A DNA stretch of 64,000 nucleotides from Gonocerus acuteangulatus (Eukaryota; Arthropoda; Insecta; Hemiptera; Coreidae). Of this stretch, positions 47,701-61,191 are shown piece after piece (the stretch's first letter is position 1; each line of letters opens with the position of its first letter). The position numbers and the translations under genes were made by a program. Below the pieces are notes generated by a model, which did no database searches, was not told the origin of the DNA, and was given only the letters and a program-made list of their open reading frames with translations. The DNA lies in the NCBI GenBank assembly GCA_946811695.1, contig OX328130.1, positions 72,139,232-72,203,231 of the forward strand, given 5' to 3'.

Positions 47701-50700
47701 AATTTGGTCTCAACACATAAAAGTCCGTCACGCAGGAGCTGCATAACTAAGCACTTTCCTCAGAATTTGGGTAGTGTAGATTGCTTTCCAGAACAATTTG
47801 CTTAAAATATCCTACATAAATAAAATAAAAACATGAATAGTTCTCTTTTAAATTTGTAATGAGTAACTGATCAATTAATAATTTGCTTCCAGAGTTATGT
47901 TTACACATGGTACCTATTACACTTCGTAATAAATACAAAAAACCTCATATTATCGTATTTTGATCTAACGCAGGAACAGGATACAGTCACTCTATTGGTA
48001 GAAAGCGCTCCTTGCGGCGGCTTTGTGAACCTACGTCTGCCGGCTTTTCTATTCAAATATATTACAAATTAAACCCCCGCTTTCTGATTGACCGATTCAG
48101 CTCATTTTTACAACACTTCTTTCTCATGAGTTACCCACGACGTATACCGCGTTTCGTTACAATACAGCAGAAATTACGACCAGTATGAGTATATTAAGAA
48201 TTTGGGTCAAGAGTAAACCCCCCCTTCTAATGAACCGATTTAGTTTATTTTTACAACACATATTTACCTGTAGATTACCACTACGAATACCGAGTTTCGT
48301 CGAAATATACCAAAAATCACGGCTGGTAGTGGCGAATTGGTATTGTGGGTCCGGAGTAAACCCCCCCTCCTAATGAACCGATTTAGTTTATTTTTACAAC
48401 AGTTATTTACCTGTGGATTACCACTACGAATACCGAGTTTCATCGAAATATACCAAAAATCACGGCTGGTAGTGGCGAATTGGTATTGTTGGTCCGGAGT
48501 AAACCCCCCCTTCTAATGAACCGATTTAGTTCATTTTTATATCTCACTTTTCTCTCTATATTACCACTACGAATACCAAGTTTCGTTGAAATATAACAAA
48601 TATTACGGCTGACATAGTCAAATTAGTGTTTTGGGTTCGGGGTAAACCCCCCCTTCCGGTGGACCAACTTTGGTGGTTAACGAACTCGTTCAATCGTTTG
48701 CTAATTGAATGCTATATACCAAGTTTCGTGACGAAAAAACAAAAACTCTGGCCGCTATCGTGTTAACAGACACATATATATATATATATATGCATATATA
48801 TATATATATATATAGATATATATAAATTTTAACGGGCGTCATTTTCGGTGTCTACTAGGTAGGATCGATAAAGATTTGAAGAAATTTTTCAAAAATTCCG
48901 TCATGAGTCCAACCTCAATAGCTACTTTCCTTCGGAGGAAAGTGCTAAAAGGACAGATGGTAAGAAATGATTCTAATAATATATTTCTCATGCTTTTTAT
49001 TTCAGGAAATGTATTAAATTAATTAATTATTCAAATGGTTTTATTCATAAATCCATATGTGGTGCGTTTGGTAATTTTAATTGAACCCTGAGATTTAAGG
49101 AAATTATACTAAAAACAATCTAAATCAACTTTTTCTATATTAACTTTTAAATATATTCAATTTTCTTATTTTTGCCCAAACCAAAACACCACAATATATT
49201 TCAATTAATTTCACTCAAAATACAGTCCACTTTTATTTATTTATAGAACCACCCTAAGCAATTTTCAGGTTTAGAGTAATATTCAATTCATTTGATAGAT
49301 TACACCTGTACACCTTCTTTTACAAAAATACTCATTAAATGCAATTAAAAAAAAAAGAACAACCAATTAAAAAGTTAGATAAACATAGACAAAAACTCAT
49401 TCAAAAGAACATAAAAATTTTGAAGTTTTAAGCACTTATTTCTCCGATTGACATAGCCCCATCAGAAGCTTTTTTGTAGAGAATTTAGTAAGCTTTCGAA
49501 TAGTCATCTTCCACTAACCATGATAAGTAAAAATGAACTGACAGTAATAATACTTTTAATCTTTAGTAATAAATAAGATACTGCATACCAATGAGTGCGA
49601 GGGGTTAGAGAAAGGGTTGTGTTTTGTCTTTTAGCTGACGAAGGCTAACAAAAAGTAGCCGAAACGTCCTTAATAAGATTCTTACAAAAATCGTATTGAT
49701 GTTTTCTAGCCGAATCCCCAACTATTCCCTGACTGCTTATCACATTGACAGCTAACTATCTACTCCTCATTTTAAATTTGTGTTATCTAATTTCTTCAAA
49801 TACATTTTTTTTATCGTAGGAATGAATTTTCTATTTTGGAGAAAGACATAATCAGCGTGCGGGGTAAAAAAACGGACGAAGGCTGGATTGTCGACTGGAA
49901 TGGTCTGTTGGTTATAAATCCAGACAAGCTGATTTCCGGAACGACCATTGTTGGATCTGTTTACTGTACGAGGAAATCCGTCCTTTCTTATATATTTAAA
50001 GAATCTGGAGGGACTAAAGATTGCATGGTCGTTGGTTCGTTTGTACATGAACTTTTCCAAGAGGTATCAACTTTTTACTTATTATTATTTTTAATTTTGT
50101 TTTATAATTTAAGGCTTAAATATTTAGGTTAAAGAATAAAGGCTAAAATTGAAGAGGTGGAAGGTTAATAAGTAGCTGTGTATTAATACATTTATTATTT
50201 GACTAGCAGAATAACCGTGCTTCATCACGGCAGATAATTAGTTATTTTATTGTGTTTAAATAATGTATCATCAAAATAAACACTACTCTTTAATTTTTTG
50301 CAGTTTATTATAGCACGGTTCCCATCATACTATATATTATTGATCGATTGATTAGTAATCAAAGTATAATGTTTCTTGACACTGGGGCGCTTGATGATAG
50401 TTTGCGCTTGTGTGAAAGTTTGAGGGATATATTTCTGACAGTTCTGCCATTTGTGAATTCAAATTTCAAGGCTCAACATGATAAAATTTTTTACATGTAA
50501 TTTTTTTCAGCCTTAGCTTTGGATAAACATTAAACACTATCTCCCTTGAATGACCCCTCATAATCTTGCCTAGTCATAACCGAGACATAATTAGTTTTTC
50601 ACATATCGGATTGTTCCTTGCAAATAGAGGGACATTTAAGAATATTTGCCTTAGAATTTCGCGCATGCAAAAACTGAACTTTTCTATCTAATTGAACAGT

Positions 50701-53700
50701 CTATAATATAAAGTAACTGTTATTATCCTTAATTTTGAACAATTAGAGCTAAAGAATAGATTTGTTATGATTTGTATCTTGAGAAAAATGTTGAATACAT
50801 CCTTGTGTTATTTAATTTCCAGGTATTGAAGGAACGATTAAATTCTTTGGAAAAAATTCAATTGGTTTATAAGAAAATGATAAATCACCAAGACTTTATG
50901 CTGAAATTATTTCATGCAAATATGAATTATGAAGAAACTATCAGCCATATCCATTCATACGTTCCTCATATCCATAAATTCATGCAGCATTACGTCTTTG
51001 GAGAGCCTGAACAAATGTTGTAAGTAAAACATGTATCAAAAGATAAAAATTTGGCCTTAAGTTGGAACTGGTCAACCAAAAACTTTTTTAAGATTTTTTT
51101 AAAACTTTTTGAAATACAGCTCAAAAATATGAGGCCCAGTATGTATTTAATGGAATTTATGACTTAAACAGTCTATAACCATTGAAAATGTGCCCTTTAA
51201 ACTAGCTAAGAAGGAATGTGATCTCTTGCTTAGCGTTTTGAAGGTTTGTAGCATTATTTAACCCGTCACCAAAGGCATGGAATATTATAACTCGACTACA
51301 GGCATGCGGTCTCCCTGGCTGCCAAAATTGATATTCTTTCAAGAAATAGAAAGCTATTCCTGGTTAGAATATTATTATAAAAATCAATTTTGGCTAGGCT
51401 TGGACTTGAAGAAGTATTGGTCAAATTATAATTTCCCTAAACTGAAAATAATTAACATCATGGATATGTGTTAATTAACAGGATGGGTGACCAGAAAGAA
51501 ACCAAAAAGTGTAGTGAGCATTGAATTTTCGCATCACTTCTGTTCTATTTCCCAAAATACACTGAAATTTTGCAAACCCCAAACCAAAAGACATATCCAT
51601 GTAAAAAAATTAGCAAACTGAAAACAATATGTTATAAATGAGAGGCTAAAGCATGTTCCATGTTTGTTTTTTTTTTTTTGTTTTTGTTTTTTTAATTTTG
51701 GCAGTAGGCTCAAAGTCTAAAGGAACTTGTGCTGAATTTGATCAAAATTGCACTATTTTTGTAGATAGTAGTGCCTGAACAGACAATATATGTATGCAAG
51801 TTTTTATCTAATATACATTTGTCAAATACCACTCATTACTATTCTCATTATTTTTCTACCTTCTACGAAATACCACTCACTCACTAACTCACTGACCTAT
51901 CATCGCCCAGCCCAAACCACTTGACAGAAAAATTTGAAATTTTGCAGGGGCACTCTCTTTAGCATGTCAACACTCGCTAAGAAAGAATTTTTTGCTATTC
52001 AAATTTTTAAGTATTTTTAGAGGGATTTGAATTTTTAGTTGGTTAGAGAGCAGGCACTCCTAGGCAGCAAGCGTTTCTAGGACGATAACAGGTCAGCTGT
52101 TACCGTATTAATATTATTTCTATTTGAGCTACATTTAAACTATGAGAGGGCGTAAGAACCGAAAAGTTACTCGCCCTAAAACCCAATCCTAATCCTTTAA
52201 ACTATGATGGCAGACCTTGAATTATTAGAAATAAACTTTGATTTGGTCCCTCATAGAGTTTACGCTACACCTGGTGATGGCCTATCCGAGGTAATAATAT
52301 CCCGAACCCTTGCACAGCCTCCTTATCCACCAGTCAGAACAGTTCTTAGTAATGCTCGCAAATATAATGGGTTTTTCCAAATGACATCTTGGAAACATAA
52401 ACTTTTAAATTTTAACGTACATTTATTATTGACAGCGAATTTCAACCTATACTGGTTAAATTGCTGTTACTGCTAAACTATAGATAACGGGTTATCTCTA
52501 CGTTATCTGTTTCTTGACACTTGTCTGGAGCACCCCAATGTCAAGAAACATTATTATTTGATTACTTATCAATTGACAAATACCTTATAATATGATGGGA
52601 ACCGCGCTATAAGTAACTGCACAAAATCATGTAGTCTATTTAATTTTGTTGGTACATTATTTAACGTAATAAAATAACTACATATCTGCCGTGACGAAGC
52701 ATGGGTATTCAGCTAGTATATGTATGTGTGTGTGTGTGTATGTGTGTGTATATAAGCCTTATGTACAAGATAAAAGCCAGTGTATTATAAATATATTTAC
52801 CATATCTTGAAACCAGATGTGTAAATATTTCTGCACCTTGGAAATCATAAACTGTCACCATTATTTATTGAAATATTTTACCAAAAAGTAATTATTTTCT
52901 TTGCCTCTCTCTTATAAAGTGTGCAATATGCCTGCTCAAGAGCATATACGGAGGACATTGAGAGTTGTTATCTGCATAGTTTATCTGAGAGTACGCTTTC
53001 TCTGATTAAATGTTAAGTGTTTATAATATACTTAAAATCAAATCAATACTCACCCAAATTAATTTTTTTCTTCTTTCCATAATTTGATTTTATAATAATA
53101 ATATATAATTTTGATGTAGATAACTTAAATAGTAAGGTTTTCATAAAAGGATTCTAAATGATGGATTTTTTTTATACTTTGGTGCCTCTGCTAAGATATT
53201 TCTTCTAAAAAAGTCAAACATTGAAATGATCTGTTTGCTTTATTATATAAAGAATTTTTAAAAAAAGTCTTATACAGGCTATTATTTTATTAGTGCTTAT
53301 CTCTGAAGGAATTTATGTCCGTATTAATTTATAGTTTTAACTTATGTTTGTTTTGTATTTTTTATAGATAGATTTATCATATAAACAGAAATTTTGTTCC
53401 TTAAATGGAACTTCTATTCCATCTATCTGTTCGGGCTATAGTATACTTCAGTGAAGCCAAACAAGAGTGGGGAAACTGGCTTTTCCCTACTTCCAACAAC
53501 TTCGACATTAAAGTTCACTATATCAGAGCAACAGTGTCTTAAATTTTAAAGAAATTGACGGGATATTTGGCGAGTAAACATTGTCAAGGATGTATGTGTT
53601 TGCCTGGCGTAAAGAAAAGTTGAGAATTTGTGTAAATCCGGAAACCTGTGTGCAGTCCTCAGACCAGCTTTACTAAATTTATTAAATAAAATTCATTACA

Positions 53701-56700
53701 TTTTTTTTTTTGACAATCGAGGCATTTCGCTCATCAAATTTTACGCAAGCGTCGCTCAATCAATGCTCCTTAATGCTACAATCATGTTTTATATTTTATT
53801 TCAATTTTAAATTTTAATTAAGATTCTTATTAACAAAGGTCCCAAAATTGGAATGGACAAGTCATCGAGGCTGAAGATATCGAAGAAAATATTTGGTCTC
53901 CAGTTCTTGGCATAAAAGGGAAGGTTGATGCAACTGTTGAAGTGAAGATCAACAAGAAAACAAAAGTAACACTATTTTCTCAGTACTTGTACAACTAATT
54001 TTATTTTATAAAATATTACTAATGCATTCTACAGTTAGTTTATTTTAACTCCAAATTTACTGGTTCTTTCAAGTTACCTATTTTCTAAATGCATTATCGT
54101 GGTGTTCCTTGTTATTAATCCCATACTCTTTGCCGTAACATTGGTACTCCTTTTCTTTGAGTAGGCTTAATGTCAAATTAAATATTCAGTTTTTAACTGT
54201 TTAAGTTTCTATGTGAATTTCCATACCTAAAAAATGTAAATAACAGTAAAAATCAATTTTTATTTAGTGAAAATGTCACATATGATACAAATGGTCATGG
54301 TTATAAAAAAAAATTTTTTTTTTTTTTATCTTTCCACAGGTTATGCCCCTGGAACTGAAAACTGGGAAAGTTTCATTCAGCATTGAGCATCGAGGTCAGG
54401 TTATATTATACTGTATGCTTCTTCAGCAGCTTGGGCGCAATGTAGATTCTGGTCTTCTTTTATATCTGAAGTTAGTGAAGACTTCCGTTACTCAATATAT
54501 TTAATTCTACTATTATTTGAACTTACCTAACACAGGGTAGCAGGGACCAAATTACCAAATTTATAAAAAGGAAAGGAATGTTATGCGTTGGGAGGATTGG
54601 CGAAAATCGCTCCCCCACTCGTTTTGTAGCCTAAGTTGTGAAGTTTAGTTATCATGGAGTTCAACATAATTTGCCGTTGAGGCATATTTTTTTGTTATGA
54701 GTGTCCTTTCAGGAAGGCTCACAACTGTCAATGAGACACTCTGCTCAAGCTCTTGGAAATTTGCGTCGGAGCGTCCTAACCTTTATAAAAAAACATTATA
54801 GGCCATCTTTACAACATAATTGTCTCCTGGAGCTTCTTCCAACTGAAAGCACTTAACTTTCACAATTTACAGAGCATTTGGACAAATTTTCATTGATCAT
54901 CAATTTGGCTGCAGCACATGTTCACTTCGCGAACAAGCAAAATTGCAGATATTGTGCAACTGACAAGCCAAGATGATTGCATAAGAAGCCTGTTAACAGG
55001 AAGAGAAGTTACAGTATGGTGTGCTTTGTCAAAAGTTGTGACCTTATTTTTTTTTAAATGAGAGAGGAGGCAGGGACAGTGAATTCTGAGCACTAAGTGG
55101 CTAAGTTTGTGAATTTTTCCCCCGACGGAAAGTGAACGAGGCATTCAGAATATCTGGTGGAACCGCTGCTCCAATTGCGAGAGTTTCAATTCGTTCATAA
55201 AACATTTTCAGGAATCCTGAATTCGAGAAATGGCTATGCTGCGTGGCCACCCTGCTTTCCCAACCTCACCCCCTCCAATTCTTTCTAATTGGGTCCTTAA
55301 ATCAATTGGACATTGACAACCCACTCACTATTCCACATTTAAAAGCTTAACTACGTGAAGTCGTAACAATTCTTGTTGAAATGTTGAAGGATATTTACAG
55401 GAACTTCAACAACTGCCTGCAGAAATGCGTCACCAAGAAAGGAAGGTATTTATTGGTAATTCTTTTTCATATCGTATTCTGAATTAAATGTAACAAATTC
55501 TGATTCCAAGGATGAAATAATGGTCGAAAATTCCCACAGGTGTTATATTTGGCAAAACGTTTTCAGGGACTAAGCCCCATTTTCAATGCCCATGCATTGG
55601 TTCTTATTTAGCCGAGCCTTGGTCCTAGACTCAACAAATTCTGATTAGTTTACTCCATTAACTCAAAAATTAATGATGTGGTATTTATTTTAAATGAGGT
55701 AATTTGGTCTCTATCACTCTAAACTTAATATTCAGATAATGGAAATTGATGTTGAACATCAGAGTCCTTTTTGTAAAATATATTTTTTAATTTATTTTCT
55801 ACGACCAATTTCAGTTCAGGAGTTGATATGAAGGAAATCAAATGTGAAGAGAGAGAGACTAGAGATTTGACGCTCCTGAGAAACGGGCTCTCCCATTGGC
55901 TTTTGAAAATGTCGCACGTAGAAGCTACTGAATCTATTAAATGCCCGACTCTGCCTCCTCCGATCAACAGAAGGACTTGCTCTTCCTGTCCTTTTCTTGT
56001 TCCCTGTTCTGCTGCTCTTAGGTAATTTATTATCTGTTTCTAATTAGATTAAAATTTAATTTAATCAGCTCATTGTCTGTTTACAATTGTGAAGAATTAA
56101 AATTTCTTTTGGTTTTCTGAGCTTTATGTGTATATTTGTTTGTGTCTTTGTTTATGAATATTCAGATAAATTTACATGATTGAAAAGAACATTAGATTTT
56201 GTATGTTTAGAAGATTAAAGTTCTTGAGAGAAAAAAAGAAAATAAATGTACCATATGATCATGATCCTCATGAAATTTAAGATGGAACAATTAACGAAAG
56301 CTAAAGTAATATTTAAGACATTATGTAAATCGATGCAAAGAAATTAAATTTGTTATTTGTGCTATATAGGTCTCTGGAAAAAATCTTCATTTATATCTTC
56401 TGAGTCAGGCTGTAAAGCTCTTACTGGATTTTGAACAAAGAGAGTAAACTTATAATAATAAATTCTAATCTATATTACAGTAATAACATTTTAATAAAAT
56501 AGAAGAGAATTTGTTTAAAGAGAATAAATATTTTACAACAAAAAAGGTACATTGCTATTTTTAATCAGGCGTACAAAATGTTTTAAATACAATATCAGAA
56601 TAATAAGTTTTTAATTTAAAATAAGCCTTCATAAGCGGCTCTGAGCGCTACGCTCACTCAATAAAACCGGTTCTTTTACACGGCTCACTTGCTCTTTTTG

Positions 56701-59194
56701 GCTCTTTTGTGCTAGTATGTAATGTAAGGTAGAACCATGCGAAAAAAGGGATGTTTTTTTCGCCTTGTTTTAGATTTTTGAACATCACCCATCTGACTGT
56801 TAATAAATCCTCAAAAACAAAAACAAGAATATTAATAGACTGAAACATTTTAAGGCTTATAACAAATTTCAAGGACAGTGTATAATTAGAATTCATGAAC
56901 CTAACGGTGATAGTATATAATGGATAATTAATAAATTTATATAATGGAAAATTTATAACCTTAAGGGTTTGTCCATGCCTAATGTGAGACTTAAATCTAA
57001 GCCTTAAATGATTATTTGCATTAAGACAGTTACACACACACTGACAAACGCAAATAATAAATACTATCACTCTTCACATACAAACTTACACTAAGTGCAC
57101 CCATGCAACAAAATTAGAAAACAGTGTTGAGCATGCTAACTAAACTTGCGATTTATAATGACACGGTTATGAAGTGAATATTTTCAAATCTAATAGATAT
57201 GCAAATATTATTATATTAATCAGAATAATAAAAACATTAACTAAAGGGAGTTTTTATTTATTTACTGACTGCAGACTGCATGGGCATATTTAAGAAAAGA
57301 TTTGGGGGGGGGGGGGGGGGGCTGGGTACATTTGGTGGGTATGAAATACTAACAATCTAGAATTTGGAATAGTTAGCCAACTAAAACGTGATCTTATTTA
57401 ATTTATTTTTTAGGTTTTTATGACTCATTTTTACCGATAAAATCAAAATTGAGGAGGGGGTGCAAGTACTCCCTTATATACACCCAAGACAGATTATTAC
57501 TAAACGTGATAAAAATACAAGTATGTCAGATAATGCTGGGAATTTAAGCCATTAGATCACTAGTTAAGAGCCTTAAAAATATAGCAAAGACCATGTTTTT
57601 AAGATTCTTCATGCAACCCTCCCAGCCTCCCAGACGTTGCGTTACAGGGACCAAAATATTCCAAATAAGACAGTGAGAGAAAGAGAAGAAGAATTGAAAA
57701 AATATATATTTATACAATGCAAGCAATTTGCCCCTTTTCTTATGTTCCTGCCTTAAAAAATAAATAAATAAAAAAAAAGTAAAAAATGAAATTTTGAATT
57801 TCCCTGACTTTTTTTTTCATAACTAAATTCCCTGTCAGTGGGAACCCCGATTAGTTAGTTTTTCATTCATAATATAATTGCATGAACCTTTCTTTGAATA
57901 TTTTTTTTTTTTTTTTTTTTTTTTTGGACTTATATTATTTATAACTTTATATTTGTTTTGACAGCAAGGAAGGATTTGAAAGCCTTACAGAGAATCATCG
58001 CTTAAAGGACTTTGGTCCTGAAGCCATCAAACACCTTTCTGAAGGCCACATCGATTTTATTTTTCATTGGCTCGGATTGCTTCTTCTCGAAAAGAGTTCC
58101 TCTACGTCTAATTTATCTGACATATGGTCAGTAGACTCTGAGATAAGGTAATGCTTAACACTTTTCCGAGCAGCTTCCAAACATTTTCTAGGATACTTAA
58201 GTATTAGCTTCACCAGGTTAGAGAAGTAGTTCTTGTTCAGTGATCTGGATCATCATCGCATCTAATATGGCGATGGAAAGGTCATTCATTAATATTACCA
58301 ACGAGTTTCGATATAAAAAAGTACTGAGTTTCGTTAATGGCATAATTACTATGTGTTTTCGCTCGCTCAAGGTTATATCAATACTCTAATCGGTCCAACT
58401 TGTTGATAATACAGATCACTGGGTAATATAGATCAATGAGGTTCAACTGTCATGAAGTTAGGACAAAGCACCAGGGCTTAACATCTGTTAGGTATTATTT
58501 GTAACTTAAGCATTTGATACATGACATTAAGATTCATTTTAACTTAAACATGAAATATTTATTTATTTAAATCTTAACGTCCATTTATTATTAACTACGA
58601 ATTTTAGGAAGGGTTATCTATTGGTTACCACCCTTTTCTAGCCAGGATAGGGGTGATGCCTTTTCTTTTTTCGAAAGAAAAGCCACCGCCCCTAGTGGGA
58701 ATCAAACCCACAACCCTTGGCATGGAGTGTTAAGTGATCACGCCTTAACCCTCACGACCACCGGGTCTCCAAACATGAAATATTTGTACATTTTGTAATA
58801 AACCTCTGAATTCCACCGAAAAACCAGTGATCTATATTATCAATGAGTTGGATTGACTAGAGTTTCGATATAACCTTGAGCGAGCAGAAACGCTTAGCAA
58901 TTATGCCATTAACATAAGTGCTACGCGATTCCTCAAGGTTATATCGTCCCCACCATGTCAAACTATCGAATATGCAAAATTATTTTTCAGATTCGAGACT
59001 TTGCTCTTGGATTGTTGACGATACGGCTTGTAGGGGCCTTCTGTGGTCTAGTGGCTAGCGCCTTAGATTCATAAGCGGGAGATGGTGGGTTTGATCCTCA
59101 CCGGAGGCAGGAATTTTCTCATCCCACGGCTCGTTGGGAAAATTCCTCGCTGCACCTTGGATTTCTGCGCTAATGGCCTAGTTGTCGAAGCTCC

Positions 59195-59251
<57 letters not shown>

Positions 59252-61148
59252 TACAACTTGTAGCAAATTGTCACAACTCTAACCTTTAGAATAGCCTATA
59301 ATGCCTTAAATAAAGTATCGAATAAGACCATTTTTCAATATATTACTTCGTCAATGGATAGAATATGTTTGTTCTCTAGTTTTCTCCGATTTGCATATTT
59401 GATAGTTTGACATGGTAGGGACGATATTGAAACTTGTTGATAATATTAATAAATGGTCTTTACGTCGCCATATTGGATGCGATAATGATCCAATCACTGA
59501 ACGAGAACCACTTTTCTAACCTGTTGAAGCTAATACGTAGGCACCTTTTCCAGTTTACACCAAGTGTTTCTTTATTTTTCAGAGAGAAGTCAGGGAAATG
59601 CCTTGCACAGATGGGCATCGACGAATGCCTCAAAGAAGCGGATGGTGGTTTCAAGGCAGTATTATCGAAAATGGATGGTTCTTTGCTAGAAACCGAATTT
59701 TCCGTTGGTCAGCTCATTGTTGTTAGCACCGAAGGACATTTTGCACATGCTCTTGGAGTTATCCAATCACTTTCTCCTGTTTCCATTACCCTCATGTTAG
59801 ATAAGTAAGATATTTTTCTTTCTCTGTTTAACCTTTAGTGTTAACATATAAATATTCTAAATTTATCAATAATAATTCTTTTTAGGTACTTTAAAACAGA
59901 TAAGCCTATATTTCTGGATGCTTATGAAGGAGATTCAACTTTTACTATTTTGACCAGCAGCCTTTCTTGCTTATGGGAAAATAATCCTCATGCAGCTCTT
60001 TTAAGAGATTTAATTATTGATCTCAAGGTGAATGATATAAAATATTGTGATTAAAAGAAGAAAATATTTATAGTTTAACAAATTATCCTAATACTCTAAT
60101 TTTTACCTGAATATCCGATCTTAATTTCAAATGTTTCAATACAAAGAACAAACGAAACAAAGAAAAAAATGAACTAGGCACATCCTAAACACAGCATGGT
60201 TGTTCGTTTACGGCACACCACTGAGGAATATACCTAACCCTTAACCTGCTCCCTCCCTTTCTTTACTGCCGAAAACCATTGTTTCTCTTTACCCTGCATA
60301 TTTCTTCAGTATTTTTTGTGATTTTCAAGTGAAAAATTGTGTGCGTAAATATTTCTAAAAAAATTTATTCTGAACAAGAATTAAACACGGGTATGAATGA
60401 AAATGAAGCGGAGTTTTCTTTTGATGACGATGAGAGTTCTGATGATCTATCCCAAAAAGTCTATTGGAGAAACACCTGGAACAAGTGGAATGCAAAGTAC
60501 TAGAGAATATCTTCTGACAAAACATCTTGTGACTAAGGTATCCTGCACATAGGGCACACCAGGTGCTTGGCTATCTTGCACCACCTCATCATCTAGCCAC
60601 ACGAGTATTACCCAGCCTAAAGGTTAAATTAACTGATAACGATAAAATAAATATAAAAAAATGAGTTCTTTTAAAATTATTTTAACCAACTGACTCAGTA
60701 ATCTAAACAAAACATTTATTAAATATGTTCCTACGTTTACTTATAAGTTTTGAATGCTTTAAAAAATTTAATGTTTTGTTCCAAGGGAGTAAAAATTGTG
60801 GCTGGTATGAAACAAATTAATGATTTGGTTTTGGAATATATCCCACCATTAATAGACAAACTTTGCTTATATTCATGGAACATATGCTCTCTCCTTATGT
60901 CAGAATGTTATATAGCAAGTTTTGTTGCAAGAAAACAAAAAAATATGCAAAATATGCCCACAGGAAGCACATTAAGAAGATGGCCTATACAAATAGCTTT
61001 CAAGTTAATGTTTACTTTCTCAAAGACTGATTTTGGTGGTTGACAAAGTTCTCCTATCGTTTGTTGCTGAATTTTTTATGCTGAGTTTCAAGAACCAAAA
61101 TTGTGGTTGCCATCGTGTTAATATGTATTATATATCTATATCTATCTA

Positions 61149-61191
<43 letters not shown>

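Larger units (their letters stand above)
58201..59536. mobile_element. Inverted-repeat element with two nested SINEs, DNA2 intron 13
   Basis: Ends GTATTAGCTTCA(C/A)CAGGTTAG in inverted orientation, continuing GTTCAGTGAT...GGATCAT(C/T)ATCGCATC(T/C)AATATGGCGA for over 100 bp. Interior pair at 58340-58440 and 58825-58920. The TTTTCGCTCGCTCAAGG motif links it to the Merlin-type families. No TSD found. Two SINEs are inserted inside. Confidence 0.75.

Noticed and set aside
48066..48783. CRISPR-like array
   Set aside because: Units are 143 bp, contiguous and near-identical with no unique spacers, in a eukaryotic intron.
52204..52476. 90-codon ORF in DNA2 intron 9
   Set aside because: Ends inside a SINE fragment and does not fit DNA2 phases; kept only as a low-confidence entry.
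50140..52720. Single 2.5-kb DNA transposon bounded by the inverted repeats
   Set aside because: It would contain DNA2 exon 9, so the arms are better explained as two separate insertions in opposite orientation.
59034..59110. A tRNA-Glu gene
   Set aside because: Followed by a tRNA-unrelated body and A53 tail with TSD; it is a SINE.
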